Positions 31,851-42,900 of a stretch of 64,000 nucleotides of DNA are shown one piece after another. A model generated the notes under the pieces. The model saw nothing but the letters and a program-made list of their open reading frames with translations. It searched no databases and was not told the origin of the DNA. The translations under genes and the position numbers were made by a program. Location: positions 3,906,001-3,970,000 of the forward strand of contig JAQFVV010012395.1 of assembly GCA_028023455.1 (NCBI GenBank), read 5' to 3'. Within the stretch, counting starts at the first letter, position 1, and every line of letters starts with the position of its first letter. This DNA comes from Epiperipatus broadwayi. Its lineage: Eukaryota; Onychophora; Udeonychophora; Euonychophora; Peripatidae.

Positions 31851-33588
31851 ATTTTATTTTAAAAGGGTAATATAGAGAGATAGGGAAAGGATCATCCCCA
31901 TAAAGTAAATAGTTATCATCAATCAACATTAAATTAACAAATATGAACAGAATATGTATATAAATAAAATTAAATAATATTGACAAATAACAAAGGAACA
32001 TGAGAGCAGCATCATTTATAAAGGATTGAAAGATGATGTAATATGGGGAAATGCAAAAAAATGAATATCAAATAAATAAATATAAAAAAAGAATCTATAT
32101 GAGGTCATCAGGTTTTAGTAAAAATCATAAGTTTCAAACTACATCACCAGAATTACATAAGAATAATCAACAAATATCCATTGTGATTGGTTTTAAGAGA
32201 TTCTATACCAAATAGTAGGCTACTTATCTAGCCAAACTTAGGGCATAATATAAAACAATCATTCTCATGCACATTCCCAAGTTTTAAACTATTAATTAGA
32301 ATAAAAATTCTGGCATTTTGATACATGCTGATCATCATCAATGCTCTGGAAATATGGTGCCAAGATTGTACAATGCACCTATAAACTAATATGTACTTTC
32401 TATAACAAATAAAGTTTAGTAAAAGAACTTTAAGTAATATTGATTTCTGTGCCATACAGAGAATTATATGGACATCCAAACACAAACCTAAATTCTTACA
32501 TATAAATAAATTAGTTACTATTGCTCTAGGACTAGCTAAAAATTGCAAGGAGTCTAAGGATTGTGTAAACAATAGAAAATATAAATTATGTATTTGCCCA
32601 ATAAAACTTAAATTTAAATAATTTTACTGGGATAATTTATAAATTCCTTAAAAGACTATGCCATATTGAAATGAAGTTATACACTGAAAGTCCATAAAAC
32701 AGATAGCTGGAGGAATAAAAAAATTAATATTCTTATTTTTAACAATTATTTTAAAAAATGAATTAATAAAAAGAAAATTAAAAAATATATAATTCCAAAT
32801 TTAACCTATTTTTAAATAAAAAAATATATACTTTCCTATAGCACATAACATTAACCATTCACTTATGATTTACTTTCATTAAGTTATTTCTTTTTCTATA
32901 GCTAAAGCTGGAAAACAACATATTTCAATAAGAAAATTTTGAATTAATTAGAACCCTCTTTTACTATTTTAGAGGAAAATTAAAATAAATAATAAAAACA
33001 TGTTTTAATAAAAAAAATAATAAAAGTTTTTCATTATTATCAATTATTACTTGTATTAAAAGTATTTGTAAATGTAGATATGCACACTACAATATCTTGT
33101 TATCATGTATTTTTTTCTTTTCATTCTCCATTTATATTTACAGTTTTACATTTGTTTTCAGATCAACTTTTTGTTCTGATTTCTTCAAGTATTCTGATTA
33201 AATACTCTTTTCTTAGAATTTTTTTTATTAACTTTTCTTTTTGTGGATTCAAATTTTTATTATTATCATAATTTCATCATTAACACAGATTCTCACAGTA
33301 TTGTACACAATTAAAATAATCTTTTTATAATATAATTTGAAGGTAAGGCTAAGGCAGACCGAGAAAGTCATGATTTAGATAAAATACAAAGATTGATGAA
33401 AATTCTCCTAGTAATATTTTCCTTCTTTTGAATTTTCTTTTGGTAAAAAGTCCACATGATAAGATTTGATGATATTCAGCTTCTAGCTAAATGTTAGCAC
33501 ATGATTTTCAAATACAATTTAAAAAATTTATTTTAAAACAAGTCTTATTTCCCACTAAAAACATAACTTCTCACTGATATCTTTAAAG
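31851..33588. other. AT-rich stretch, no gene recognised
   Basis: The 114-codon minus-strand frame at 32228-32572 has no motif and lies in AT-rich sequence; I treat it as chance. No repeats shared with the window were seen. Confidence 0.35.
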
Positions 33589-33654
33589 CTGTAATGCTAC
33601 TGCTCTTCTTTCAAAAGCTGAATCAAGAATTTTTGCTGCTCACAAGACACTGAG
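33589..33654 (+). CDS. Possible small internal exon of an unidentified gene
   Basis: A 66-base segment lies between a splice-acceptor-like TGATATCTTTAAAG and a donor-like GAG|GTATAC. One frame is open through it: CNATALLSKAESRIFAAHKTL, with two bases needed at the start and two left at the end (phase 2 in and out). It is G/C-richer than its surroundings and outside the repeats I found. A 21-codon open frame is short enough to be chance, and I recognise no family. It is on the opposite strand to the possible exon at 17502-17618. Confidence 0.3.
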
Positions 33655-34600
33655 GTATACTTCTTTAACCTGTCTTCCTATCTTAACTTTTTTTAAATGC
33701 TTTTGTTTTCCATCTAATCACATATTCTCTCAGATATGACAGCATTAAATTCAGATCAATGGAATCTATTTTTATAAAAATATTCTTTCTTTTTTTTTTT
33801 GCCTTTAATTAAAAAATTACAATCATAAATATTAAAATTCCTTTATAGTTATTTTTCTTTATCTTAACTACCAAAAACCAGTATAATCCTTTAATTACAC
33901 TTTCATTTGAAAAACAATTATTTCTTAACAAAAATAATAATGCCTTATTTTTTTCTCTTTCTTTTAAAAACCTGATAAACAATGTATAAAATTTTAGTTA
34001 TTTTTTTGTTTTGTTATTATTATTGTTATCATTATTTTTAAAAAGTTAAAACTAACTGATAAATTACTGAAGAGAGAGAATCAAAAAACTATTTAACTTA
34101 TTACTTTTAAAAAAAATAAAACTAGCAGATAAATGAAATTACTAAAGAAAGGAAAAAAATATTGTTTTATCATTTTAAAAGTTTTTTCTCCTTTTTTTAC
34201 ATCTAACTTTTACAAACTATAAATATTCAAATATCTATTATTTACAATATGTTTGGAATTCTTATATTTTCATTTAATGCATGTAACACCTTAAAATAAG
34301 CCAATACTTGTTATTATGAAAAAAGTTATGAAGGAAATAATTTTTTTCATTTCCCCATTCTAAATTTACTTTAATTTAATAAGATGGCAATATCTGACAT
34401 GACTAGAGTTGGCCACTGTCTACAATATTACAATATGTTTTTGAAAATGCTGTAAACATTTTCACCTCATGATATCTTTTTAAAGATAATATTAATAATT
34501 TCTCTTTCATCTCATATATTTAAAAATTATTCTTATAAAAATACAAAGGTGAAGAATATCAAGTATGTCAGAGGATCTATCAAAATACAAGGAAAATCAA
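33655..34600. other. AT-rich stretch, no gene
   Basis: Long T-rich runs (33784-33800) and A-rich tracts; nothing supported. Confidence 0.35.
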
Positions 34601-34604
34601 ATAT

Positions 34605-34790
34605 AATTAGTAATATCTTCAGCTAGTTGTTCAACCAGATTAGAATTTTAACTTCTGTACAATGGATCAACAGTTCTATGAGAAATCAATATATCATTTG
34701 TTATGGAAATAATTTTTTTATTCTTGAATTAAATAATGAAGCATTGGTTTTTAGTAATACCTATTATTTCTCCAATCTGTAAAAAATTTC
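34605..34790 (+). repeat. Dispersed direct repeat R2, copy 2
   Basis: Partner of 31655-31850, same orientation, about 2.9 kb apart. Confidence 0.65.
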
Positions 34791-36044
34791 TTGTTCTGTT
34801 CACACACAATTTACATGATATGATTATTTGGTGCAGTTTTAGATTTTTTTATAATGAATTTAATAAATTATGATTATTAGCTGGTCCACTGTGACTTAAA
34901 ACCTTTTAACTTTTGTTTGCATAATTTTTTTTTAACAGAAAACTTTATTCAAATTTGCATACATTGTTTTAAAATATCTATTAACATTTTTTTTAGAAGT
35001 GAACATTTGTATGACATGTAATAATATATACAGTTGCTTTCATCATTGGAAAGTAAAACTACTTTATATCAAAATTGTACATCTTTTTTTTTACATTTGA
35101 TTCAGCTATCATACCCCATTTTAAAATTATGATAAATACTATTTTTTATGATAAACTACTTAAATCTGTCATAATTGACTGAAAAAATTCAAAACTGCCC
35201 ATTGCACCGTTTCATTTCATAGTGAATGTATTTGAGCAAATAAATTTGTAATCTCCATATGCAAAAATATACATTTTGAATGAAATTATGTGTTGTGTGG
35301 CAAATTCATCAGCTAGTTAGCCCAACTACACAACTGCTTCGATTTTGAAGAGCCAATTTTCATCTGTAGTAGGCATGAGTTTGTGAAACATGTATTTCTT
35401 TTATGTATAGTTATTTAATCTAATGTAATGAATTGGTTACCATTATTTTCTCTTAATGTAGGCCAAAATTTCTTGGCATTCTGTGTCTTACCCATTCCAG
35501 TTCTAGAATCCATTATTTTAAAATCCTATCTTTAATTAGAATGAATATGTAAAATGTATGAATAGTGCAAGAATTTCATTAAATTTAAAAGTATTTAGCA
35601 TCTTACATTAAACATAAGATCAGTAGATAACTTCTTAGTTTCAATATTAAGACTTCCTTTCTCTTAGCACAAAACTTGATTTTTTTTTTCATAAAATTAA
35701 AAGCCAAATATTTTTAAATCATCAAAGTGGTTAGAAATTTCATGCTTCTGATGCCCAAAAAGCTACTGGGATCACTCAAATAGATATACTAATGTAAAAA
35801 TTAGAAGAATGCCTTCAGTCAACATTCAATTACAACAGCTTTCACATGTCATTTTTTACATATTGGCACATCCCTAATTTTGATTACACTAAAATGCTAA
35901 TTAGATTGAAAAATTATGATTTATGAACTGAAAAAATATGTTGAAATTTTGAATTATATTTAATAGTTTAAACAAGTGTGAGAAAACTTAAAGCATTTCA
36001 GCTTCATGGAAGCCCATTATTTTTATCATTCTCCTTTCATCAAG
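34791..36044. other. AT-rich stretch, no gene supported
   Basis: Positions 35283-35400 are more G/C-rich than their neighbours but show no frame or pairing I can interpret. A 33-codon minus-strand frame near 35410-35510 (MDSRTGMGKTQNAKKFW) is too short to call. Confidence 0.3.
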
Positions 36045-36155
36045 CAATATTTTTTCTCCTCATGTGTCATAGCATCAGCCGGGAAGAGAACCCACTACCC
36101 CGGGACAACTGCTTGTAAAGCAGCTATCGCTGACCTCTCAACCACCAATGCAATC
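36045..36155 (-). mobile_element. tRNA-derived SINE, family S1, copy 1
   Basis: Minus strand: a seven-pair acceptor-like helix GCATTGG/CTGATGC (two wobbles), an A-box-like GGTTGAGAGGTCAGCG, the anticodon arm GCTGC-TTTACAA-GCAGT, a long variable region and the B box GGTTCTCTTCC. The fold is close to a class II tRNA (Ser/Leu-like body). The second copy at 44361-44489 and the shared 3' flank (GACACATGAG...AAAAATA) mark it as a SINE and not a tRNA gene. Confidence 0.65.
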
Positions 36156-36718
36156 TTTTTAAAAAGTCATTTTGCATAAATTTCTGTTAATTTTTCTCCA
36201 GCTATATTATAATACTGCCTGATAAAATATCTAATAAAAAGACTAATTCATTATTTGACACAGCAGATCTTCAGAATACCATAACTTTGACATGGATGAA
36301 TATGATTTCATTAAAATGTTTATCTTTGAAGAGAATTTTTATGTTTGTTTATGAGACTTTTTAAAGATTTTAAGCAGAATTATTTAATTGCTATTCATAA
36401 GAATTTCTCAATATGGAGGATTACATATGATACATTTTAAAAATTTGTTTAATAAATATAATAATATTACTAAAAATGATTGTAATATAATAAAAAACTA
36501 TTGCAACTACAAATTTGTGTGTGCGTGAATGCCTCATATAATATAAAGTAAAATATCCATTTTTCATATTTAATTTTTGCAATGTATGAAATTTTATTAA
36601 TGGCTGACATTTTGATTACCTAGCAATTTTTTCAGTCTTAAATAATAAAAAAATTATACTATTTAAATAATATTTAATTTTATATTTTATATAAAAATGC
36701 AAGTCTATTATCGCTATA
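36156..36718. other. AT-rich stretch, no gene
   Basis: Nothing recognised. Confidence 0.3.
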
Positions 36719-37731
36719 TCATCATCATCATCATCAACCATTATCAATCCACTGCAGGATGAAGGTCTCTTCAAGTTCAATCCATCTTTTCCTATCTTTA
36801 GCTTCTCTTCTCCACATCACCCCTGCACACTTTCTTATTTCATCCATCCATCTCACATGTGGTCTCTTTCTGGGTCTTTTACAATCTCTTGGAATCCAGT
36901 TTAAAATTTCAATTGTCCATATATTATCACCTCTTCTAACAATATGTCCAGCCCAACTCCACTTCAGTCTTTTAATTTTTCAATGAGGTCAGTAACACCT
37001 GCTTGTTCTCTTACCCATACATTGCATTTTCGATCCCTTCTTGTTACTCCCAACATGCATCTCTCCATATTTCTTTGAGTGGTCTGAAGTCTCTGTATTG
37101 CTCTTCTATTAAATGTCCAAGTCTCAGATCCATAAGTAAAAACTGCCAAAACACATTTATTAAAAACCTTTCTTTTCAAACACATAGGCATATTTCCTTT
37201 TAGTATCAAGTTATTTCTACCAAAAGCACTCCAACCAAGTTTAATTCTATGATTAATTTCTTCCATTATATTTCCATCTGTATTAATAATCTGACCAAGG
37301 TATTTGTAACTGTTAACTTCTTCTAACTCATCATAATCAATCTTTATTTTCATATTTTGAGAAAATCTATTAAACATTACTTTAGTCTTTTTAACATGAA
37401 TCTTTAGTTCTACTTTCCTACTTTCATCTGATAACTCCTGCAACATTTCCTGTAGCTCTAAAGCATTATTTTCAAAAACAACTACATCATCTGCACAATC
37501 TAAATGACTTAAATAATCTCCATTTACTTTCACTCCTTTAACTTCCCATTTTAATCCACAAAATACTTCTGTATCTATAAATAGAACTTTAAGTGGCAAA
37601 GCACCTGTCTCAAGAACCAAATTAAAATAAGCAATACAATAAGATATATTGAATGTATAAACTGTATATATTTTAATACTCACAGGGATATTTATTTTAG
37701 TTATTTCATCTTTTTTCCCTCTTACATTCAT
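36719..37731 (-). pseudogene. 5'-truncated RTE-like LINE reverse transcriptase
   Basis: A minus-strand frame of 255 codons (37731-36964) has FCGLKWEVKGVKVNG, LSHLDCADDVVVF (residues 76-87, the intact catalytic ADD palm motif), then SYKYLGQIINTDGNIMEEI and GWSAFGRNN, and ends in MERCMLGVTRRDRKC...VTDLIEKLK. A frameshift at about 36964 separates it from the C-terminal part (WMDEIRKCAGVMWRREA...LQWIDNG). The 3' end is an (ATG)n-like tail at 36718-36736. RT blocks before the palm and the endonuclease are missing. It is the best-preserved of the three fragments of this family here and still cannot be active. Confidence 0.85.
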
Positions 37732-39860
37732 TACTTTGTTTAGTAGACCATTTTAAATAATTCTTTTTAATAATTTTAAAATGCAGATTTCAAAGACTTG
37801 CCTCAGGCAACAAAATTAATTATCCAGTCTCTGTTTTATATACACTTTATGCGTTATTTTTTTTTTTAAAAATAAATCTTTCAACACACAATATCTTATT
37901 ATATTTTTTTATATATGAATTTGAGTGAAAACGTCTCTTGGTAAAATAAATATTGTTAAAATTTTATATTTAAACTCTGTATGAGTAATATTTTACATTA
38001 ATACTTTTTATACATAAACTATATACTTTTTTAATTATTGTATTAATTTTAAACATATAAGTAGCATATCTCATTACAATTTAAATGTTTAAAAAAAAGT
38101 ATTAATTTAATTATTGTATTTAGTCATATATACATAATTACATCTTACATACATTAATAAAATTTTAAACATTGCAAAAATTCTATAGGAGAAGCGGATA
38201 TTTTCTTTATACTTAATAATAAAATGCAATTTTAAAAGAAAGGGAAAGTAATGCCTTCATATAATTACAATCTTTGACTAACTATTTGCTGGTCTTCATT
38301 TAACCAGATTGTTGGCATGATAGATTAAGTTTTTATGAAAAAGAAGAGAAATAATGAAATTTAAAAGAAAAAAAGATGCAAAAATAGAATCTGTTCAGTT
38401 TCGTGTAGGCTTTCATAACATTTATTGGCAGTGATAATTTTCTTTGAAGGGTCTCCTTGTCGTATCAAAGATTTTAGATTATTCAACACTTCATTCTATA
38501 CTTCACTGAGGTAAACATATTAAATCTATGTAAAATTATAAATTTCTTTTTTTTTTTTTGTAAAGAAAAAAATCTTTTCAACATATTATTTTCCTTTTTC
38601 TGACCTTGATTAGTAGTATAAAATATTAATTTTTATAATATGTGTATGTAAGTATAGAAAGAGTTAAACCCCCATATAAAAGAAATTTGTAGATAATCAA
38701 AAACCTGCTTATTTAGTCTGAAAACTATTCTAGTAATACTGCCCTTATTCAAATCCTTTTGAAAAGATATGTATCTACTATGAAACAAAATTTAGTTGAT
38801 TTCTGCAAGTACTGGTCTCTTCGACAATTTAATATATGTTAATAATACAATTTGATCTATAAATGTCATATTTTTTACATTCACACCTTAGACGTTATCC
38901 ACTTTAAATAAATGCAGTAATAATTATTATTAATTATTGATTAGGATAGAAATTGTCATTTTTATCCCAGATATAAACTTTAAATACAGGTAAAGATTAA
39001 TATATTTGTTTATTTTTTTTAAAAAAATAATCATAAATACATAACATCATTAATCCAACTTTATCTCTCTTTTTTTTTTTTGATAGAAAGTAACGCGTAT
39101 GCTCAATTAATTTCTTAATTAATATATCAACATCAAACAAATAGCGAAACAATTAAGTAAAAAGAGAGAGAAGAAGAAGGAGCACCGAGGGGACTTTCCC
39201 CTCACATAGCTCTTGACTAAAAAAAAAATTATCTTTAATAATACAAAATAATTCAACTTTACAAAATAAATAACTCAGGTCAAGTTGTTTAAAACAATAA
39301 ATTGAAATAAGATGAGGGGATTTTATCCGACCCTTTAAAAATCTGGCTCATCAGAACCAAAGACTCATATGTATATATATATATATATGCTCATTTTTGG
39401 ATATACTTAAAATTTAGTGGATGAAATCAAAAATGTCATTACAGAAAGTTTGTCAATTGAAGATAAAACTGTAGTGATTTGATATTGATAAATTCCGAAT
39501 AAATGATGAAGGCATGTGAAAGAGATCTTGACTTTGGCCAACTGAAGAGTGCTACTTCAGTATGAAATACATCTTGTGCCCATTTATTTTTTCCAGATGC
39601 CTTTATTCATATGTTTTAAGAATTATAAAATAAAAGTTTAAGTATATTTAAAAATAATGTCAATACTATGAAAGGAAAGTAGTGCGACCAATGGTTAATG
39701 TCTTGGTATGATCTTAGACACACATTCAATGATCTGTCTATCAAACGTTTCTGTTTTTAAGTTGTAAGAATCTATATAGTATCTTAATTATTTTTTCTTC
39801 ATCTTTATTTTCAAAAATCATGAGTTGAATACTTTAGAAATATTATTTTTCTATATATAT
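37732..39860. other. AT-rich stretch, no gene
   Basis: It holds (TA)n at 39369-39388, T-runs and a short hairpin with a kappa-B-like core at 39187-39203 (GAGGGGACTTTCCCCTC). No coding signal. Confidence 0.35.
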
Positions 39861-40190
39861 AAAAAGACTTATAAATCCAAGAAGTAATATAATATTTCAA
39901 CCAGAGGACTGGTTTTCATCAGAAAGAAAAAATATACACTGTAAAATGGTGATATTCAAAAATTACAGATTTGATAGAAGACTACAAATTTAACAACCCT
40001 CCCCCCTCCCGATTGGTCACAAAATCTAACACAGGATATCTAACCAACCAATAACAAAACTATTCCAATGCATACTTAAAACAAACAAAACAAACAAAAA
40101 AACTACATTTTCTCCTAATCAAGCTTAAATTCTATTTAAATTTAAATAAAAAATAAATAAATAATCCAAAATTTAATATATATATATATA
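39861..40190 (-). repeat. Penelope terminal repeat, 3' side of the element
   Basis: It is inverted relative to 41655-41980 with moderate divergence. It contains a G-rich tract on the minus strand (complement of CCCTCCCCCCTCCC, 40004-40013 region) that the other arm keeps as GGGGGTGGGG. Confidence 0.8.
39885..39930 (-). ncRNA. Hammerhead-like core in the Penelope terminal repeat
   Basis: Minus strand: CUGAUGA (39922-39916), an extra A, then AACCAG-UCCU-CUGGUU as a six-pair stem II, and GAAA (39898-39895) followed by UAUU. Core and stem II are perfect. I cannot find a convincing stem I, so cleavage is uncertain. It is in the same sense as the RT. Confidence 0.5.
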
Positions 40191-40394
40191 TGTTTGCATA
40201 CATACAAAAAATAGACTGTGCTCATATTAATATTCGTTAAAAACTAAAATACTTATACATATTAATCAAAAATTATAGTTAGTGCAAAGTACAATAATTA
40301 TTTACCTATATACCAATTAAATATCCGTATAACCAATCTTTACATAAAAAATCTCATATAAGAAAATTTATCACATATAAAAAACTCCCTTACC

Positions 40395-41668
40395 AAAGAT
40401 GTGATAGTCTCAATGTTTAAATTTAATCTTTGTGGGTGTAAGGTCTTGAATTTAAAAATAAATAAAAAACTCTCCTTTTGTGTCCTCTCTCTTGTAGAAG
40501 AAAAACCCTCCTATAGAATTACTACCTTAAATCATTAATTGAATGATTTGGTAAATTAAAGTGTTTCGAAACCAGTCTATCTTCATTCTTATGCAAATTG
40601 TCAAATCTATGATTAGTCATTCTGACATGTAAACTATTTGCTGACTCACCTATATACTGGTTTAAATACCTACTACACTATCAGATATATAAAATTTACA
40701 CTTTTACATGTAACATAATTAGGAATATACTATTTAAAATTATCATTCCTAGTACTTAGGACCACTTTTGTCGCAACAATATGTTTACATGTAAAACATC
40801 TTTTATCCTCACATGGACAAAATCCTTTTTCCTGTTCAGAACTTCTAATAAAATTTTTTTTGACAAGTGTATCTCTAAGTGACCTATATTTTCGATATAC
40901 AACCTTAGGTGGATTGGAAAAAATAGATTTTAGACAATCTGTAGAGTATAATATATTGAAATGTTTCACCAATATCTGGTTAATATTTTGTAAATCTCTA
41001 TTGAAAGTAAGAACCAATGGTGGAACATCTAATTGTCTTTTACTCTTTTTAGATAAAAAGAAGTTTCTTTGTATCAATTAAAAAAGATCTCCTTACTGCA
41101 TTATCGAACAATGTTTAGGATACCTTATATTGACCAATCTATTATATAAAATACTATTATTTTGTTGAAGAAATTTCTCATCATTACAAATCCTCCTCAT
41201 TCTTAAAAATTGACTATAGGGAATATTAGACTTTGAATGTTTAAGATGGTTACTATAAAAATGTAGATAGCAATTATTATCAATGGGCTTCCTATACACA
41301 GTAGTAATAAGAACTCTATTAGTGTAAATAACTTCAACATCAAGAAAATTAGCAAATGATTTTGAAAAGTTCATTGTAAAATTAACATTTTTATTAAAAT
41401 TATTTAAATAACCTAAAAAATTATGAAGTTCAACTTCATTATGTGGCCATAACATGAAAATATTGTCTATATATCTAAACCAAGTATGAGGTTTCAACCT
41501 ATCATAATCAGATATAGAGGATTCTAGTTTAGACATAAAAATATTCTCATAACTTGGTGCCATCTTTGTACCCATTGCAGTACCTTGTTTCTGTAAATAG
41601 TATCTAGAGTCAAAGGTAAAAAAATTATTTCTTAAAACCGAATATATATATAATGTATGTATGTACAT
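40395..41668 (-). pseudogene. Penelope-like reverse transcriptase with GIY-YIG endonuclease, broken
   Basis: The first open part (41668-41093) has YYLQKQGTAMGTKMAPSYENIFM (an RT block typical of Penelope), then WFRYIDNIFMLW, where the catalytic YIDD has become YIDN, and LDVEVIYTNRVLITTVYRKP. Two in-frame stops follow near 41085, then the same frame continues (41077-40730) with PPLVLTFNRDL, RSSEQEKGFCPC and CFTCKHI, the linker before the endonuclease. After a frameshift comes QYIGESANSLHVRMTNHRF...NEDRLVSKHF, part of the GIY-YIG nuclease with its conserved Arg and His. The RT N-terminal third is missing. Such proteins copy element RNA at nicked DNA; this copy cannot. Confidence 0.85.
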
Positions 41669-41980
41669 ATATATATTTTTTAATTTTGGATTTTTTATTT
41701 ATTTTTTATTTCAATTTAAATAGTATTTAAGCTTGATTATGAAAAAATATAGTTTTTTTGTTTAAGTTTTTATTGGAATAATTTTGTTATTGGTTGGTTA
41801 GATATCCTGTGTTAGATTTTGTGACCAATTGGGGGTGGGGTTTATTAAATTTGTAGTCTTTTATCAAATCTGTAATTTTTGAATATCGCCGTTTTACTGT
41901 GTATATTTTTTTCTTTCTGGTGAAAACTAGTTTTCTGGTTGAAATATTATATTATTTTTTGGATTTATAAGTCTTTTTTT
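41655..41980 (+). repeat. Penelope terminal repeat, inverted copy on the 5' side
   Basis: Inverse of 39861-40190. It begins in (TA)n and ends GGATTTATAAGTCTTTTT. Confidence 0.8.
41912..41955 (+). ncRNA. Degenerate hammerhead-like core in the inverted Penelope repeat
   Basis: CUGGUGA (41917-41923; the conserved A is now G), AACUAG-UUUU-CUGGUU stem II (one G.U pair) and GAAA (41941-41944) with UAUU. Pairing is kept although the loop and one stem base changed, but the core substitution should abolish cleavage. Confidence 0.4.
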
Positions 41981-42381
41981 GTGTGTGTTTTTATATGTAT
42001 TTCTTTTGGTTAGTTTTTTATATTTATATATTAAAAGAGCATTTAATTTATTGACTTCATCATTTTCATTCATGCTACCAACTCTTTTAAAATATTTCTA
42101 TAATCTCTTAATAAATTTTGACTAAACTGGTTAAAATTAATAATTATATTTTATTAATTTAACGTGAGTATAAGTAGTTTATAAATTTTATTCCCTTTAA
42201 TTGCATGAAATTATTTTCCTTTTGACACAGTCTATTATTATTTTGCTCAATACATGATATGAGAGCAAACAGAGCATAGTATTCCATAAAGTGCATAAAA
42301 TTCCAATCAAATTTTATTCTTGTAATATAAAAATATTTTATCAACTTTTATTATTTCTATATAAAAAGAAATTAATAACAT
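41981..42381. other. AT-rich stretch, no gene
   Basis: Nothing recognised; the 61-codon minus-strand frame at 42159-42344 has no motif. Confidence 0.3.
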
Positions 42382-42394
42382 TTTAAATTTAAAA

Positions 42395-42887
42395 TAGGCA
42401 AAACCCTCCATACAGTAGTGTGGTGATCATGTGATGTTTAGTTGTTTAATACCAATCCTACCTAAAAGGATAGTGGTGGCTATGGTTATTAAAGAACCAA
42501 AGACACCAAAATGTATGGGTACTGAACTGAGTTCAGACCTATATGACTATATAATCTAATCAGCTTAGATTGAAAATATTATTTTCAATTTTATTCTCAT
42601 AGTTTTGTAGTTAAGTAGAGGTAAAAGATGGCTGCTGGAGAGTTGTATTAGATCCTAAGATCTAGGTGCAGTGCTCCCAGATCCAAGGCTCCTCACTGAC
42701 AAAGACCACAAACCAGAAACTAGTCTGGGGATATTGGATGAGTAGGCACTAGATAGGAATTTTATGCACAAGTCTTCTGGCATCCATTGATTACTCTGGT
42801 TTGCACTGAGTAGCATTACTGTATAGAGAGTTTTGACTGTTTTAATAATAGTTATGAGCAAGCATAAGAAATGATGGTCATGTGATG
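42395..42887 (+). mobile_element. Hammerhead-bearing foldback element (copy d)
   Basis: Flanked by a 13-bp direct repeat with one mismatch, TTTAAATTTAAAA (42382-42394) and TTTAAATCTAAAA (42888-42900). The left end GGCAAAACCCTCCATACAGTA and right end TGTATAGAGAGTTTTGACTG are inverted. It holds a hammerhead with a core mutation (42681-42739) and the family block ending CATTGATTACTCTGG. Positions 42438-42650 are not found in the other copies; part (42527-42575) resembles an arm of the foldback at 16953-17243. Both ends carry GATCATGTGATG-like or GTCATGTGATG motifs. Confidence 0.7.
42681..42739 (+). ncRNA. Hammerhead ribozyme relic
   Basis: Stem I (ATCCAA...CTCCTCA with TGGGGATATTGGAT) is intact: six inner pairs, an internal loop and six outer pairs. 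The core reads CUGACAA (42696-42702), with the essential G changed to A. GAAAC-UAG-UC follows (42716-42725). Predicted inactive. Confidence 0.55.
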
Positions 42888-42900
42888 TTTAAATCTAAAA

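Larger units (their letters stand above)
39861..41980 (-). mobile_element. 5'-truncated Penelope-like element with inverted terminal repeats
   Basis: A central minus-strand coding remnant (RT plus GIY-YIG endonuclease) is enclosed by two arms of about 325 bp, 39861-40190 and 41655-41980, in inverted orientation. Both arms contain ATTGGTTGGTTAGATATCCTG and GACTTATAAATCC or their inverses. Penelope elements typically carry terminal repeats (PLTRs), often with an inverted partial copy at the 5' end, and are commonly 5'-truncated, which is what is seen. Each arm also holds a hammerhead-like core, another known PLTR feature. (TA)n borders the arms inside. Confidence 0.85.

Noticed and set aside
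32228-32572. 114-codon minus-strand frame as a gene
   Set aside because: No motif, AT-driven composition, no splice or promoter context.
35283-35345. CTGATGA on the minus strand as another hammerhead
   Set aside because: No stem II followed by GAAA and no paired stem I.
36070-36150. Functional tRNA gene on the minus strand (loop TAC)
   Set aside because: The arms fold, but the body is Ser/Leu-like while the loop would read Val, and the 3' flank is shared with the SINE copy.
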